Origin: Candidatus Sumerlaeota bacterium | GTDB taxonomy: Bacteria; CG03; SLGR01 | Length of the DNA: 6,688 bases | Assembly: GCA_007136585.1 (NCBI GenBank) | Contig: SLGR01000102.1 | Location: forward strand, 1 to 6,688 | Direction of reading: 5' to 3' | Shown: positions 1 through 6,279 of the stretch, in pieces | How the letters are laid out: each line of letters starts with the position of its first letter | Position numbering within the stretch: the first letter of the stretch is position 1 | Notes under the pieces: model-generated | Databases searched by the model: none | What the model was told of the DNA's origin: nothing | The model's input: only the letters and a program-made list of their open reading frames with translations | Made by a program: the position numbers and the translations under genes

Positions 1-1194
1 CAGAAGGAAGAGGAACTGGAAATCCTTCACAGGGTTGCCGGGTACATAAGCAGCGCGCTCAGCCTGGAGGAACTTCTTGAGAAAACAGTTGATACGGCGG
101 TCTCTCTTACAGGGGCAGATTCCTGTCTTATATATCTTCTTGACGAAGAGGCCGGCGAGCTTGTTCTTAAGGCCTCCAAGAACCCGCACCCCGAGGTCCT
201 GGACAAAATAAAACTTAAAATGGGGGAAGGGCTTACGGGGTGGGCGGCAAAAAAAATGGAACCCCTGGCAATATCTTCCGAGGCCTACAGCGATCCGAGG
301 TTCAGGGGGTTTGCCGAACTTCCCGAAGACGCTTACGAGGCCTTTCTTTCCGTTCCCGTTATCTCCGGGGACGAACTTGTGGGGGTAATAAACCTGCAGA
401 ACAGGAAGGAGCACGAATACCCCGAGTATCAGGTAAACCTTCTCTTTACCCTTGCGCAGTACCTGGGCAGCGCCGTAAAGAACGCTGCGGCGATACTGGA
501 GATCAGGGAGAAAGCCCGACAGCTTGAACTTCTCTCGCAGATAAGCGGGACCATAATCTCAGACGGCTATATAAACGAGATACTCCAGCTTATCGCAACC
601 ATGGCTGCCCAGGTCTTGAAATCAAAAATATGCTCAATAATGCTCCTGGACGAGAGAAAACAGGAGCTTGTCATAGCCGCTACGCAGAGTCTCAGCAGCG
701 CATACAGGGATAAACCGCCTATTAAGGTAGGGCAGTCCGTAAGCGGAAGAGCTGTCCTGGAGAAACGGGTTATAACCGTAGATGATGTAACCGCAGACAG
801 GGATTATATGTACCCCGGTATAGCCAGGAGTGAGAATATCGTATCAATGCTGGCGGTTCCGATGATGGTGAAGGAGAGGGTGATCGGGGTTATAAACAGC
901 TACACCGATAAGCTCCGGGAGTTCTCGCAGGAGGAGATTAATATCCTCAGGGCGATAGCTAACCAGGCCGCCGCGGCTATTGAGAACACCCGCCTCAGCG
1001 AAGAGGTCATCAAGGCCCGCGAGGAGCTTGAGACCAGGAAACTCATAGAAAAAGCAAAGGGGGTGCTTATGAAGGACCTCGGAATATCCGAGGATGAGGC
1101 CTACAGGAAGCTCCGGAAAAAAAGTATGGATCTTAGGAAATCAATGAGGGATCTTGCCGAGGCGGTGGTGCTGGCGGCGGACGTGGAAAGGTGA
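1..1194 (+). CDS. GAF-GAF-ANTAR domain protein, 5' end missing
   Basis: The reading frame is open from the first base of the window, so the N-terminus is missing and 397 residues are visible. Numbering visible residues, a first GAF domain spans about 15-165 (GEGLTGWAA near 75-83, SVPV then a GVINLQ strand), a second GAF about 176-330 (GQSVSGRAVLEKR, LAVPMM, GVINSY), and an ANTAR domain about 341-397. The ANTAR part shows the family core: R346, I349, the A352-K353-G354 motif followed by VLM, then the SEDEAYRKLR helix and the closing RDLAEAVV helix. ANTAR domains bind tandem hairpins in nascent RNA and prevent termination; GAF domains bind small ligands or chromophores. The protein is therefore probably a cytoplasmic ligand-controlled antiterminator. 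No receiver domain is visible, though one or another sensor could lie upstream. The in-frame ATG at 220 falls inside GAF1 and is not a credible start. The RNA target and ligand are unknown. Domain assignment is from recognised motifs. Confidence 0.9.
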   Translation, partial: QKEEELEILHRVAGYISSALSLEELLEKTVDTAVSLTGADSCLIYLLDEEAGELVLKASKNPHPEVLDKIKLKMGEGLTGWAAKKMEPLAISSEAYSDPRFRGFAELPEDAYEAFLSVPVISGDELVGVINLQNRKEHEYPEYQVNLLFTLAQYLGSAVKNAAAILEIREKARQLELLSQISGTIISDGYINEILQLIATMAAQVLKSKICSIMLLDERKQELVIAATQSLSSAYRDKPPIKVGQSVSGRAVLEKRVITVDDVTADRDYMYPGIARSENIVSMLAVPMMVKERVIGVINSYTDKLREFSQEEINILRAIANQAAAAIENTRLSEEVIKAREELETRKLIEKAKGVLMKDLGISEDEAYRKLRKKSMDLRKSMRDLAEAVVLAADVER

Positions 1195-1316
1195 AAGAAA
1201 CATTTTAACCGGGAGTATTTTAAAGTTAAAGAACAGGGTCAGGGTTGCGGGAGCTTTACAACTCCGGAGTATTATAGCATAATTTGAATAAATGACGGGT
1301 GGACCAAGGCGGGAAA
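1195..1316 (+). other. Intergenic region before the cysteine-rich gene
   Basis: No gene is visible here. There is no strong rho-independent terminator after the GAF-ANTAR gene: the only inverted repeat is TTTAAC (1204-1209) with GTTAAA (1225-1230), AT-rich with a 15-nt loop and no U-tract. The region holds a sigma70-like promoter (listed separately) and an imperfect direct repeat, CCGGGAGTATTTTA at 1209-1222 and TCCGGAGTATTATA at 1263-1276, which match at 11 of 14 positions. The second copy lies between and beside the promoter elements. Confidence 0.6.
1255..1283 (+). promoter_or_regulatory. Predicted sigma70-type promoter for the cysteine-rich gene and response regulator
   Basis: A -35 element TTTACA (1255-1260) and a -10 element CATAAT (1278-1283) are separated by exactly 17 bp. 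Each differs from consensus by one base. Transcription would begin near 1290. A perfect 10-bp palindrome, ACTCCGGAGT (1261-1270), fills the upstream part of the spacer and could be an operator. Predicted from sequence only. Confidence 0.6.
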
Positions 1317-2021
1317 ATGGATGACGGCACCAGCGTAAAATGCGAATACCGTTTCAGGTTTGAAAACGGCAGGGAGCTCAGTTACACTCTTTACCTCTCC
1401 CCTGACCGGAAAGAACTTCTCCGGATAGAACCCTATATTGATAAAAAGCCTGAATGGGCTCTGCTGGGATACAGCAAGTGCGAAAACTGCTCCCTGGAAC
1501 CGGATGAGCACAGGTACTGCCCTGTAGCCGTAAATATCATCCAGGTCATAGAAAACTTCAAGGATATAAGTTCACTCGAGCCTGTTAAGGTTACGGTTAC
1601 AACCCCGGAAAGAATAACTCTTCGGGAAACCCCGATCCAGTACGCGCTGGGGTCGCTTCTTGGGTTATGTAACGCAATAAGCGGATGCCCCATATTAAGC
1701 AGGTTCGCCCCTCTTGCCAGGTTTCATCTTCCTTTCTCTACCGTTGATGAGACCCTCTACCGCACTATAGCCGATTATCTTCTGGAACAGTACTGTAAGT
1801 ATAAAAACGGGGAGACCCCGGACTGGGACCTGAAAGGCCTTGAGGATTTTTATGTTGAGGTTGAGAAAGTAAACAAGGCTCTTTGCAACAGGTTCAGGGG
1901 TGTCTGTGTAAGCGACGCAAACCTTAACGCCGTAATAACCCTTGATTCATATGTCAAAAATGTTATTTATCTTATGAAACATAATGTTGAGAAGCTTAAG
2001 ACACTATACAACGTGAAATAA
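1317..2021 (+). CDS. Cysteine-rich protein of unknown function (possibly DUF6901-like)
   Basis: The product has 234 residues, no signal peptide and no membrane segment, so it is probably cytoplasmic. It contains nine cysteines. C55-x2-C58-x9-C68 (within CENC and YCPVAVN) and C124 (within SGCP) look like a possible four-cysteine metal or Fe-S site. A second recognisable block is LARFHLPF followed by DETLYR and a helical YLLEQYCKY stretch; the C-terminal half looks helical. The pattern (CxNCxL, YCPVA, SGCP, ARFHLP, ET.YR) resembles an uncharacterised family I recall as DUF6901; I could not check this, and no function is known to me. ATG 1317 is preferred because AAGG at 1306-1309 lies 7 nt upstream and gives a leader of about 27 nt from the predicted promoter. 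An in-frame GTG at 1299 would add six residues but has no Shine-Dalgarno and only about 9 nt of leader. The response regulator gene begins 2 nt after its stop, so the two are probably co-transcribed and functionally linked. Confidence 0.75.
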   Translation: MDDGTSVKCEYRFRFENGRELSYTLYLSPDRKELLRIEPYIDKKPEWALLGYSKCENCSLEPDEHRYCPVAVNIIQVIENFKDISSLEPVKVTVTTPERITLRETPIQYALGSLLGLCNAISGCPILSRFAPLARFHLPFSTVDETLYRTIADYLLEQYCKYKNGETPDWDLKGLEDFYVEVEKVNKALCNRFRGVCVSDANLNAVITLDSYVKNVIYLMKHNVEKLKTLYNVK

Positions 2022-2023
2022 AA

Positions 2024-2905
2024 ATGAGCGCTCTCCATACCGACGCAACCATACTTATCGTTGATGATGAAAAGAAAGGGCGTCACCTGATAAAATCAAT
2101 CCTAAAGCAGGCCAATTACAGCACCCTTGAGGCCTCAGACGGACTTGAGGCTCTCAGTGTTATGCGGAGCGAACATACGGATCTTGTGGTTCTTGATATA
2201 CGTATGCCCCGGATGGACGGGTACAAGGTCTGCCAGGAGATGCGATCGGATGAGTCTCTTAAATGGATACCCGTAATAATGCTTACGGTAATGGGCGACA
2301 CCCTGGACAGGGTAAGGGGGCACCGGCTGGGGATAGATGATTATATGGTAAAGCCGGTTAACCCGGAAGAGTTTCTTACCCGGGTGAGTTCGGTCCTGAA
2401 GCGCCGGCGCATGTACGAAGAGATCTCAATGAAAGACAGCCTGACCGGGCTCTATAACCTGAACTTTTACCAGAAACAGCTTGATATCTTCGCTAAGATG
2501 GCAAAAAGAACCGGGGCGGAGTTCTCAATAGCTGTCGCAGATATTGACGGTTTCAAGGCTATAAACGATACTTACGGCCACACCGCCGGAAATGATGTTC
2601 TCATAGAAATCTCCCGGGTAATGAAAAATACTCTCAGGGAGTCCGATATAATCACCCGGTACGGGGGAGATGAATTTACCGTTATCTTCCCTGACCTTGC
2701 CGCTCCGCAGGCTGCCATAGCTGTAAGTAAGCTTAAAAACGCGGTCAGTTCTGAAATATTTATTGATAAAAGGACCCGGAAGAGAATACCTGTTACTCTA
2801 AGTATCGGGACCGCCACCTGGACCCGGGATATAACCGACCCCAATAAACTTTTTGATATAGCCGACAGAAATATGTATGAAGAGAAGAAACGGGCTTCCT
2901 CTTAA
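2024..2905 (+). CDS. Response regulator with GGDEF output, diguanylate cyclase
   Basis: The 293-residue protein has an N-terminal receiver domain (about 8-125) and a C-terminal GGDEF domain (about 133-293), the PleD/WspR-type layout with one receiver. Receiver residues are complete: acidic D14-D15, phospho-acceptor D58 (LDIRMP), switch T88 and K110-P111. The cyclase domain opens with DSLTGLYN (138-145), has DIDGFKAINDTYGH (173-186), an intact active-site G214-G215-D216-E217-F218, and SIGTA near the end. R205-E206-S207-D208 lies five residues before GGDEF, which fits the RxxD inhibitory site for c-di-GMP product feedback. It should convert two GTP to c-di-GMP on phosphorylation. No histidine kinase gene is visible. 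The start has no clear Shine-Dalgarno and follows the previous stop by 2 nt, which suggests translational coupling to the cysteine-rich gene. Confidence 0.93.
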   Translation: MSALHTDATILIVDDEKKGRHLIKSILKQANYSTLEASDGLEALSVMRSEHTDLVVLDIRMPRMDGYKVCQEMRSDESLKWIPVIMLTVMGDTLDRVRGHRLGIDDYMVKPVNPEEFLTRVSSVLKRRRMYEEISMKDSLTGLYNLNFYQKQLDIFAKMAKRTGAEFSIAVADIDGFKAINDTYGHTAGNDVLIEISRVMKNTLRESDIITRYGGDEFTVIFPDLAAPQAAIAVSKLKNAVSSEIFIDKRTRKRIPVTLSIGTATWTRDITDPNKLFDIADRNMYEEKKRASS

Positions 2906-2962
2906 ATAAGCAAGAGTTCCCGGGTACCCCCCCGGCGCCTCTAACCGGATGCCGCCGTTCTT

Positions 2963-4351
2963 ATGACCTCTTCAACTAAACCCCCAAAATCTACTGAACG
3001 AAACGCCTCCTCCTGTGTGTCAGGCAGGGAAATTTTCGGATGGGGCATGTTTGATTTCGCCAACCAGGCCTATACTCTGCTTATAATAACAGTAATATTT
3101 CCCGTGCTATTCACAACAGTTATAGTCGGCGACTCGGAGACAGGGTACCGGATGGGGAACCTGCTCTGGAGCGCGGCTCTGGCCTTGAGTTACCTGCTGG
3201 TTGTCCTTACGGCTCCCGCGCTTGGTGTCGTTATGGACCGGAGAGCTTCCAAGAAGAAATTCCTTTTTGCCAGCTGGATAATCACCATCATTTCATCCGG
3301 GCTCCTTTACTTTGTAGAGCCCGGAGCGGTTATCGCAGCTATGACGCTTCTAATAATATCCAACTTCTCATACGCCAGCGGAGAGAATATCATAGCCTCT
3401 TTTCTTCCTTCTCTGGGCCCTCCCGGGAGACTGGGGAGAATATCGGGTCTGGGATGGGCCCTGGGGTATGCCGGCGGGCTGGTTTCGGCGGGGTTCGTGC
3501 TGTTTTTCCTGGGAGAGGCCACCGCGGAAAATTACGGGAGGATCCGGTGGGTCGGGCCTTTCGCCGCACTCTTTTTTCTGACAGCGGCGCTTCCTACTTT
3601 TGCTTGGCTGAAAGAACCTGCGACCCGAAGATTCCCGGGGTCTTCAGGATCTCCCCTTAAGGAAGGAGTGGCAGGGATGAGAAGGACCCTTAAGGAGATA
3701 TCAAGGTTCAGGGATCTGGGAATACTGTTTATCTCGGTATTCTTTACAATGTCGGGCATTTACATAGTGATAGCATTTACATTCATATACGGTCAGCAGG
3801 TTATAGGCTGGGACCGCTCATCGCAGGCCCTTATGTTTGTTTTTGTTCAGGTCAGCGCCGCCCTCGGGGCGCTCTTATTCGGTTTTCTACAGGACAGGAT
3901 AGGAGCTAAGCTCACTTATATGATTACGCTGTTGCTCTGGTTTTCAGGGGTTCTCGGCATAAGCGGGGTATTTGAGATAACCGCCTGGTTGAACCGCGCG
4001 GGGGGTTTCGGGCTTGAGGTTCACCAGGTCTTTCTTGGTATAGGGATACTTGCCGGGACCAGCCTGGGGTCAAGTCAGTCCTCCGCCAGGGCCCTGACGG
4101 GTATCTTTACCCCCAGGTCCAGGGCCGCCGAGTTTTTCGGTTTCTGGGGTGTTTTCAATAAACTGGCCGGGGTCTTCGGGATCGCCGGAATAGGGGTTTT
4201 ACAGGCCCGGCTGGGGCTCCAGCGGGCCGTTCTTTTCAGCGCCTTTCTCTTCCTTGCGGCCATAGTGGCCGTTTTTTTTGTAAACCCGGACCGGGGTATT
4301 AAGGCCGCCGAGTCTTATTCCGATCCCGGGATCCCCGGATCCGCAAATTGA
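2963..4351 (+). CDS. MFS permease, UMF1/Atg22-like family
   Basis: The 462-residue integral membrane protein has about twelve hydrophobic helices with a longer cytoplasmic loop around 218-245. Family hallmarks are WGMFDFANQAY at 27-37 (usual form W.lYDFANsaY), FLPSLGPPGRLGRISGLGWALGYAGG in the fourth/fifth helix region, and SSQSSARALTGIF...RAAEFFGFWGVFNKLAG in the second half. These place it in the UMF1 branch related to yeast vacuolar Atg22. The substrate of bacterial members is not established. The only early ATG is 2963; a stop in the same frame sits at 2942-2944 and no alternative start lies between, while the later ATG 3047 would cut the motif. The Shine-Dalgarno is poor. The first 25 residues are hydrophilic and Ser/Thr-rich; the tail after about 445 is also hydrophilic. 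It may be read through from the response regulator 57 bp upstream. It should not be assigned to riboflavin transport just because ribD lies downstream, since the rib operon has its own promoter. Confidence 0.88.
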   Translation: MTSSTKPPKSTERNASSCVSGREIFGWGMFDFANQAYTLLIITVIFPVLFTTVIVGDSETGYRMGNLLWSAALALSYLLVVLTAPALGVVMDRRASKKKFLFASWIITIISSGLLYFVEPGAVIAAMTLLIISNFSYASGENIIASFLPSLGPPGRLGRISGLGWALGYAGGLVSAGFVLFFLGEATAENYGRIRWVGPFAALFFLTAALPTFAWLKEPATRRFPGSSGSPLKEGVAGMRRTLKEISRFRDLGILFISVFFTMSGIYIVIAFTFIYGQQVIGWDRSSQALMFVFVQVSAALGALLFGFLQDRIGAKLTYMITLLLWFSGVLGISGVFEITAWLNRAGGFGLEVHQVFLGIGILAGTSLGSSQSSARALTGIFTPRSRAAEFFGFWGVFNKLAGVFGIAGIGVLQARLGLQRAVLFSAFLFLAAIVAVFFVNPDRGIKAAESYSDPGIPGSAN

Positions 4352-4376
4352 CAAAAAGCCCCCCGGTTGTTAAAAT
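4348..4376 (+). promoter_or_regulatory. Predicted sigma70-type promoter of the riboflavin operon
   Basis: The -35 element is a perfect TTGACA (4348-4353), the spacer is 17 bp and the -10 element is TAAAAT (4371-4376). The -35 box overlaps the TGA stop of the permease gene (4349-4351). Transcription would start near 4383, which is where the first strand of the riboswitch P1 helix begins, so the transcript would start almost exactly at the aptamer. Confidence 0.75.
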
Positions 4377-4382
4377 TATAAT

Positions 4383-4510
4383 ATCTTCGGGAAAAGGTGA
4401 GATTCCTGACCGGCGGTGACGGTGAAAGGCCGAAGTCCGCGACCCCGGGCGTTTCCGGGCTGAATCCGTGAGAATCGGATACCGACGGTAAAGTCCGGAT
4501 GAAAGAAGAT
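4383..4510 (+). promoter_or_regulatory. FMN riboswitch aptamer (RFN element)
   Basis: The conserved RFN signature is present end to end. P1 pairs ATCTTC (4383-4388) with GAAGAT (4505-4510). Next come AGGTGAGATTCCT and GACCGGCGGT, then the AGTCCGCGACCC block (about 4455-4466), a GC-rich P4 hairpin, a P5 hairpin with stem ATCCG/CGGAT around 4475-4491, and the closing CCGACGGT and AGTCCGGATGAAAGAAGAT segments. The element binds FMN and shuts off riboflavin genes. It lies directly between a strong promoter and ribD, with an intrinsic terminator downstream, so control is most likely by premature transcription termination. Assignment rests on the highly conserved family sequence and context. Confidence 0.97.
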
Positions 4511-4550
4511 CTCTTTAAATAAGTCTGTTTAACAGGTTGACCCGGAGATC
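4508..4550 (+). promoter_or_regulatory. Predicted antiterminator helix of the FMN riboswitch
   Basis: GATCTC (4508-4513) is the exact reverse complement of GAGATC (4545-4550), and T4514-G4544 adds a wobble pair. The upstream strand shares 4508-4510 with the P1 3' strand, and the downstream strand shares 4544-4549 with the terminator stem. P1 plus terminator and this helix are therefore mutually exclusive. A small CTGT/ACAG hairpin (4525-4535) could stack inside the loop. Confidence 0.7.
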
Positions 4551-4570
4551 GCGTATCTCCGGTTTTTTTT
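4542..4570 (+). terminator. Intrinsic terminator of the FMN riboswitch
   Basis: A perfect 8-bp stem, CCGGAGAT (4542-4549) with ATCTCCGG (4555-4562), encloses a 5-nt loop CGCGT and is followed by eight T residues (4563-4570). This is a textbook rho-independent terminator. It is the OFF structure when FMN stabilises P1. The last T of the U-tract is directly followed by the ribD ATG. Confidence 0.93.
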
Positions 4571-5701
4571 ATGAATAGAGAAAAGACTGACAAATATTAC
4601 ATAAAACGAGCCATAGAACTGGGAAGAAAAGGGGCGAATATGACCTCTCCTAATCCGAGGGTCGGGTGCGTTCTGGTGAAATCTTCCCGTGTTCTGGGGG
4701 AAGGGTTTCACAGACGTTTCGGCGGAGCTCACGCCGAGGCGGAAGCTATCCGCCAGGCCGGGGACGATGTATCCGGAAGCACCGCCTATATCTCGCTTGA
4801 ACCCTGCACCCATCACGGAAAAACGCCACCGTGCGCGGAGCTTCTTATGAAATCGGGGGTCAGCAGAGTGGTCTTTGCCGTGGAAGATCCCGGCCTTGAA
4901 ACCCCTGCCCGCGGAGTCCTTGAAAAGGCCGGTATAAGCGTCACTTCAGGGGTCTGCGACGAAGAGGCCCGGGAGCTCATAAGGGATTACCTGAAGGTTG
5001 CCTCCGGGGAAGGCCCGCTTATTACTTTAAAGGCAGCATCCACCCTGGACGGAAAAACAGCTGCTTTCACCGGTAAGAGCAGATGGATATCCTCCCGGAG
5101 CTCCCGCGAGTCCGCGATGCGCCTCCGGGGGACTCACGACGCGATACTTGTAGGAGCTAAAACGGTTACAGCGGATAACCCCCGGCTCACCTACAGGCTT
5201 GAGGACCCGCCGGCAAAACAGCCTCTCAGGGTCATAATAGACGGCGCCCTATCAACAGACCCGGCGGCCCGGGCGGCCGGGGAGGGGTCTCTTCTGATAA
5301 CCTCCGGAAAGATGGCCGGCACCGCGAAAGCAGAGGAGTTTCGGCGCCTCGGGTCCAAAGTTGTCGCTGCGGAGACCTTCGGCGGGGTTATCCCCGCCGC
5401 GGAGATACTCGGTATCCTCCAGGGAAGGGGAGTCCTCTCGGTCCTTGTAGAGGGGGGGGGCGAGACTGTCTGGGAGTTCGTCCGGCAGGGGAAGATAGAC
5501 AGGGTCGTATTCTTCTACGCACCCCTTATACTGGGAGGTTCCGGGGCCCCCACCCCCTGCGGGGGGAAGGGGTTTTCTTCTCCGGCAGAGGGGCTCAACC
5601 TTGAAAACCTCCGGGTCTCACACTCGGGCAGGGATATTCTGGTTGAAGCTGACGTGGCTGCTTTAGAAAAAAGAGAGGAAGAAGAGTGTTTACAGGTATA
5701 G
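4571..5701 (+). CDS. ribD: Bifunctional pyrimidine deaminase/reductase RibD
   Basis: The 376-residue enzyme has the usual two domains and length. It deaminates 2,5-diamino-6-ribosylamino-pyrimidinone 5'-phosphate and then reduces the ribosyl side chain with NADPH, the second and third steps of the GTP branch of riboflavin synthesis. The deaminase domain (about 8-145) has TSPNPRVGCVLV (25-36) and the zinc site H54-A-E56 with P78-C79...T85-P86-P87-C88. The reductase domain (about 149-376) has LKAASTLDGKTA (153-164), SRWIS, DAILVGAKTVTADNPRLT (190-207) and VEGGGE (293-298). The usual DPNP motif after the zinc site reads DPGL here (106-109). ATG 4571 is required because it precedes the conserved first helix by about eight residues and no later start keeps the domain. 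No Shine-Dalgarno is found at a normal distance. A nine-G run lies at 5452-5460. The gene overlaps ribE by 16 nt and is controlled by the FMN riboswitch. Confidence 0.97.
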   Translation: MNREKTDKYYIKRAIELGRKGANMTSPNPRVGCVLVKSSRVLGEGFHRRFGGAHAEAEAIRQAGDDVSGSTAYISLEPCTHHGKTPPCAELLMKSGVSRVVFAVEDPGLETPARGVLEKAGISVTSGVCDEEARELIRDYLKVASGEGPLITLKAASTLDGKTAAFTGKSRWISSRSSRESAMRLRGTHDAILVGAKTVTADNPRLTYRLEDPPAKQPLRVIIDGALSTDPAARAAGEGSLLITSGKMAGTAKAEEFRRLGSKVVAAETFGGVIPAAEILGILQGRGVLSVLVEGGGETVWEFVRQGKIDRVVFFYAPLILGGSGAPTPCGGKGFSSPAEGLNLENLRVSHSGRDILVEADVAALEKREEEECLQV

Positions 5702-6243
5702 TAAAAGACCTGGGAGTGATTGAGAGTATACGCGGAGGCCGGGTTACGGTCCGCACCGGACTGGAAGGGGTATCCCCGGGAGACAGCGTTATGGTGGACG
5801 GGGTCTGCCTTACAGCCGGCAGTGTCGCTCCCGGAAAGGTGAGAATGGATATAGGGAGAGAGACTCTCTCCCGCACCTCCCTCGGGAACCTCCGTTCCGG
5901 GTCAAAGGTAAATATTGAGGATGCCCTTACCCTCTCATCCAGGGTGGGAGGCCATCTGGTTTACGGGCACGTTATGGAGACTGGGCGTGTTATGTCTCTC
6001 AGGCGCTCCTCAAATACACTTTTAATGAGGATCAGGGCTTCCCGGGGGTTTCTCTCAAAAATATTCCCGAAGGGGTCGGTGGCTGTAAACGGGGTCTCGC
6101 TTACCGTAAATACTGTAAGAAAGGATTTTTTCGAAGTGGGGATAATACCCGAGACGCTCCAGAGGACAAACCTCGGGTTATTAAAGGTTTCCGGACGGGT
6201 TAACCTTGAGGCCGACCTTCTTTTGGCGGCAGCGGGGTCCTGA
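5686..6243 (+). CDS. ribE: Riboflavin synthase alpha subunit, C-terminally short
   Basis: The enzyme dismutates two 6,7-dimethyl-8-ribityllumazine molecules to riboflavin and the pyrimidinedione. The two homologous barrels are visible. Barrel 1 has the start signature MFTGIV, DGVCLT with C41, and RETLSRTSLG (58-67). Barrel 2 has GGHLVYGHV (88-96), NGVSLTVN (135-142) and IPETLQRTNLG (154-164). The GTG start at 5686 is fixed by MFTGIV and by AGAGG (5674-5678) 7 nt upstream. It lies inside the end of ribD, so translation is probably coupled. At 185 residues it is shorter than usual (about 195-220): it stops soon after RVNLEADLL, where other family members continue into the helix that holds the trimer together. 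Barrel residues are intact, so I call it functional but unusual; a frameshift near 6220-6224 is possible. Confidence 0.95.
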   Translation: MFTGIVKDLGVIESIRGGRVTVRTGLEGVSPGDSVMVDGVCLTAGSVAPGKVRMDIGRETLSRTSLGNLRSGSKVNIEDALTLSSRVGGHLVYGHVMETGRVMSLRRSSNTLLMRIRASRGFLSKIFPKGSVAVNGVSLTVNTVRKDFFEVGIIPETLQRTNLGLLKVSGRVNLEADLLLAAAGS

Positions 6244-6279
6244 AACAGGGAGCCCTGAGGCAAGAACAGAGAGGTATAA

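Noticed and set aside
249-256. A8 run in the GAF-ANTAR gene and T8 run at 4272-4279 in the permease as slippage sites
   Set aside because: Both encode plausible residues in intact frames, and no useful alternative frame follows either.
240-527. Second + strand open frame inside the GAF-ANTAR gene
   Set aside because: It is arginine-rich out-of-frame translation of a clear GAF domain with no motif of its own.
1248-1266. ANTAR-type hairpin in the leader of the cysteine-rich gene
   Set aside because: GGAG/CTCC gives only four pairs, the loop lacks the expected A and G positions, there is no second hairpin, and it lies upstream of the predicted transcription start.
1272-1511. Minus-strand open frames across the window (for example 1272-1511, 4315-4593, 5961-6311)
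   Set aside because: They lie antisense to well-supported genes or the riboswitch and show no recognisable motifs or initiation signals.
2920-2935. GC hairpin CCGGG/CCCGG after the response regulator as a terminator
   Set aside because: The stem is only 5 bp with a 6-nt loop and no U-tract follows, so it does not meet the rho-independent pattern.
4377-4382. TATAAT as the -10 box of the rib promoter
   Set aside because: It is a perfect hexamer, but the distance from TTGACA is 23 bp. TAAAAT at 4371 has the ideal 17-bp spacing.
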